From Euperipatoides rowelli (Eukaryota; Onychophora; Udeonychophora; Euonychophora; Peripatopsidae): a DNA stretch of 18,283 nt. The notes under the pieces were generated by a model. The model did no database searches. It saw only the letters and a program-made list of their open reading frames with translations, and had not been told where the DNA came from. Within the stretch, counting starts at the first letter, position 1. Every line of letters starts with the position of its first letter. A program made the position numbers and the translations under genes. This document shows, one piece after another, positions 18,079 through 18,283 of the stretch. The stretch is from assembly GCA_003024985.2 (NCBI GenBank), contig PXIH01S0010410.1; one strand, written 5' to 3'.

Positions 18079-18283
18079 GTAAGATTTGATTGTTATAAAA
18101 ATTGATTGAGGAATGATATTTCAGATATTCAGGGCAATATAAATTAAAGAGCCAGATACATTTTGGTACGGTAATTAAAGTCTTTTATTACAATAATATG
18201 TACTTTTAGGTTTTAAATTAGCAATCTCTAAATTCAAAATATTACTCCAGCAAAGCTTATTACATTAAAAGTGATTGATAAAG
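18079..18283. other. AT-rich right edge
   Basis: Nothing recognisable. It would be intronic if the exon at 18043-18078 is real. Confidence 0.4.

Noticed and set aside
1-18283. CRISPR arrays, bacterial operons, riboswitches.
   Set aside because: No spaced direct repeats of that kind, no ribosome-binding-site-led gene series; the sequence is clearly eukaryotic.

Overview
The window is AT-rich (roughly 70% by eye) eukaryotic DNA, almost certainly from an invertebrate animal. The evidence is long low-complexity stretches, tRNA-derived SINEs with A-tails, a Ty1/copia element with a Drosophila-copia-style primer-binding site, a Polinton/Maverick integrase remnant, and a multi-copy invertebrate transposon protein. 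No intact protein-coding gene is visible. I cannot name the species; mollusc, cnidarian or arthropod are all possible. Five ambiguous bases (N) mark this as draft sequence.

Layout: 1-117 is a hexamer microsatellite. 118-1590 is unassigned AT-rich DNA. 1591-2605 holds two copies of a dispersed repeat unit, split by a 642-bp inverted-repeat element (MITE-like) flanked by TTAA. 2606-4585 is unassigned. 4586-5013 is a tRNA-type SINE with a 10-bp target duplication. 5014-6518 is unassigned, ending in a short coding-like remnant. 6519-12519 is a degenerate copia retrotransposon on the minus strand, with two LTRs (138 and 140 bp), a primer-binding site, gag, protease, integrase, reverse transcriptase and RNase H, all broken by frameshifts and stops. 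Its integrase is split by a DNA transposon (9074-10917) with CACTGCA terminal inverted repeats, which carries a plus-strand transposase-like pseudogene. That transposon was itself hit by a second copy of the SINE (TSDs 9338-9349 and 9709-9720). The layering gives a relative chronology: copia first, then the CACTG transposon, then the SINE.

To the right, 13215-13430 is SINE-like. 14925-15860 is a plus-strand Polinton/Maverick remnant: the integrase C-terminus with SH3-like and chromo-like segments, followed by a second Polinton-associated protein. 16241-16740 is a GC-richer unassigned block. The last 1.3 kb holds weak candidates for host exons: one minus-strand exon with a consensus donor, and two short plus-strand exons of 30 and 36 nt. 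These are the only hints of a host gene.

Functionally this is a transposon graveyard. All protein calls rest on motif reading by eye, not on database searches.
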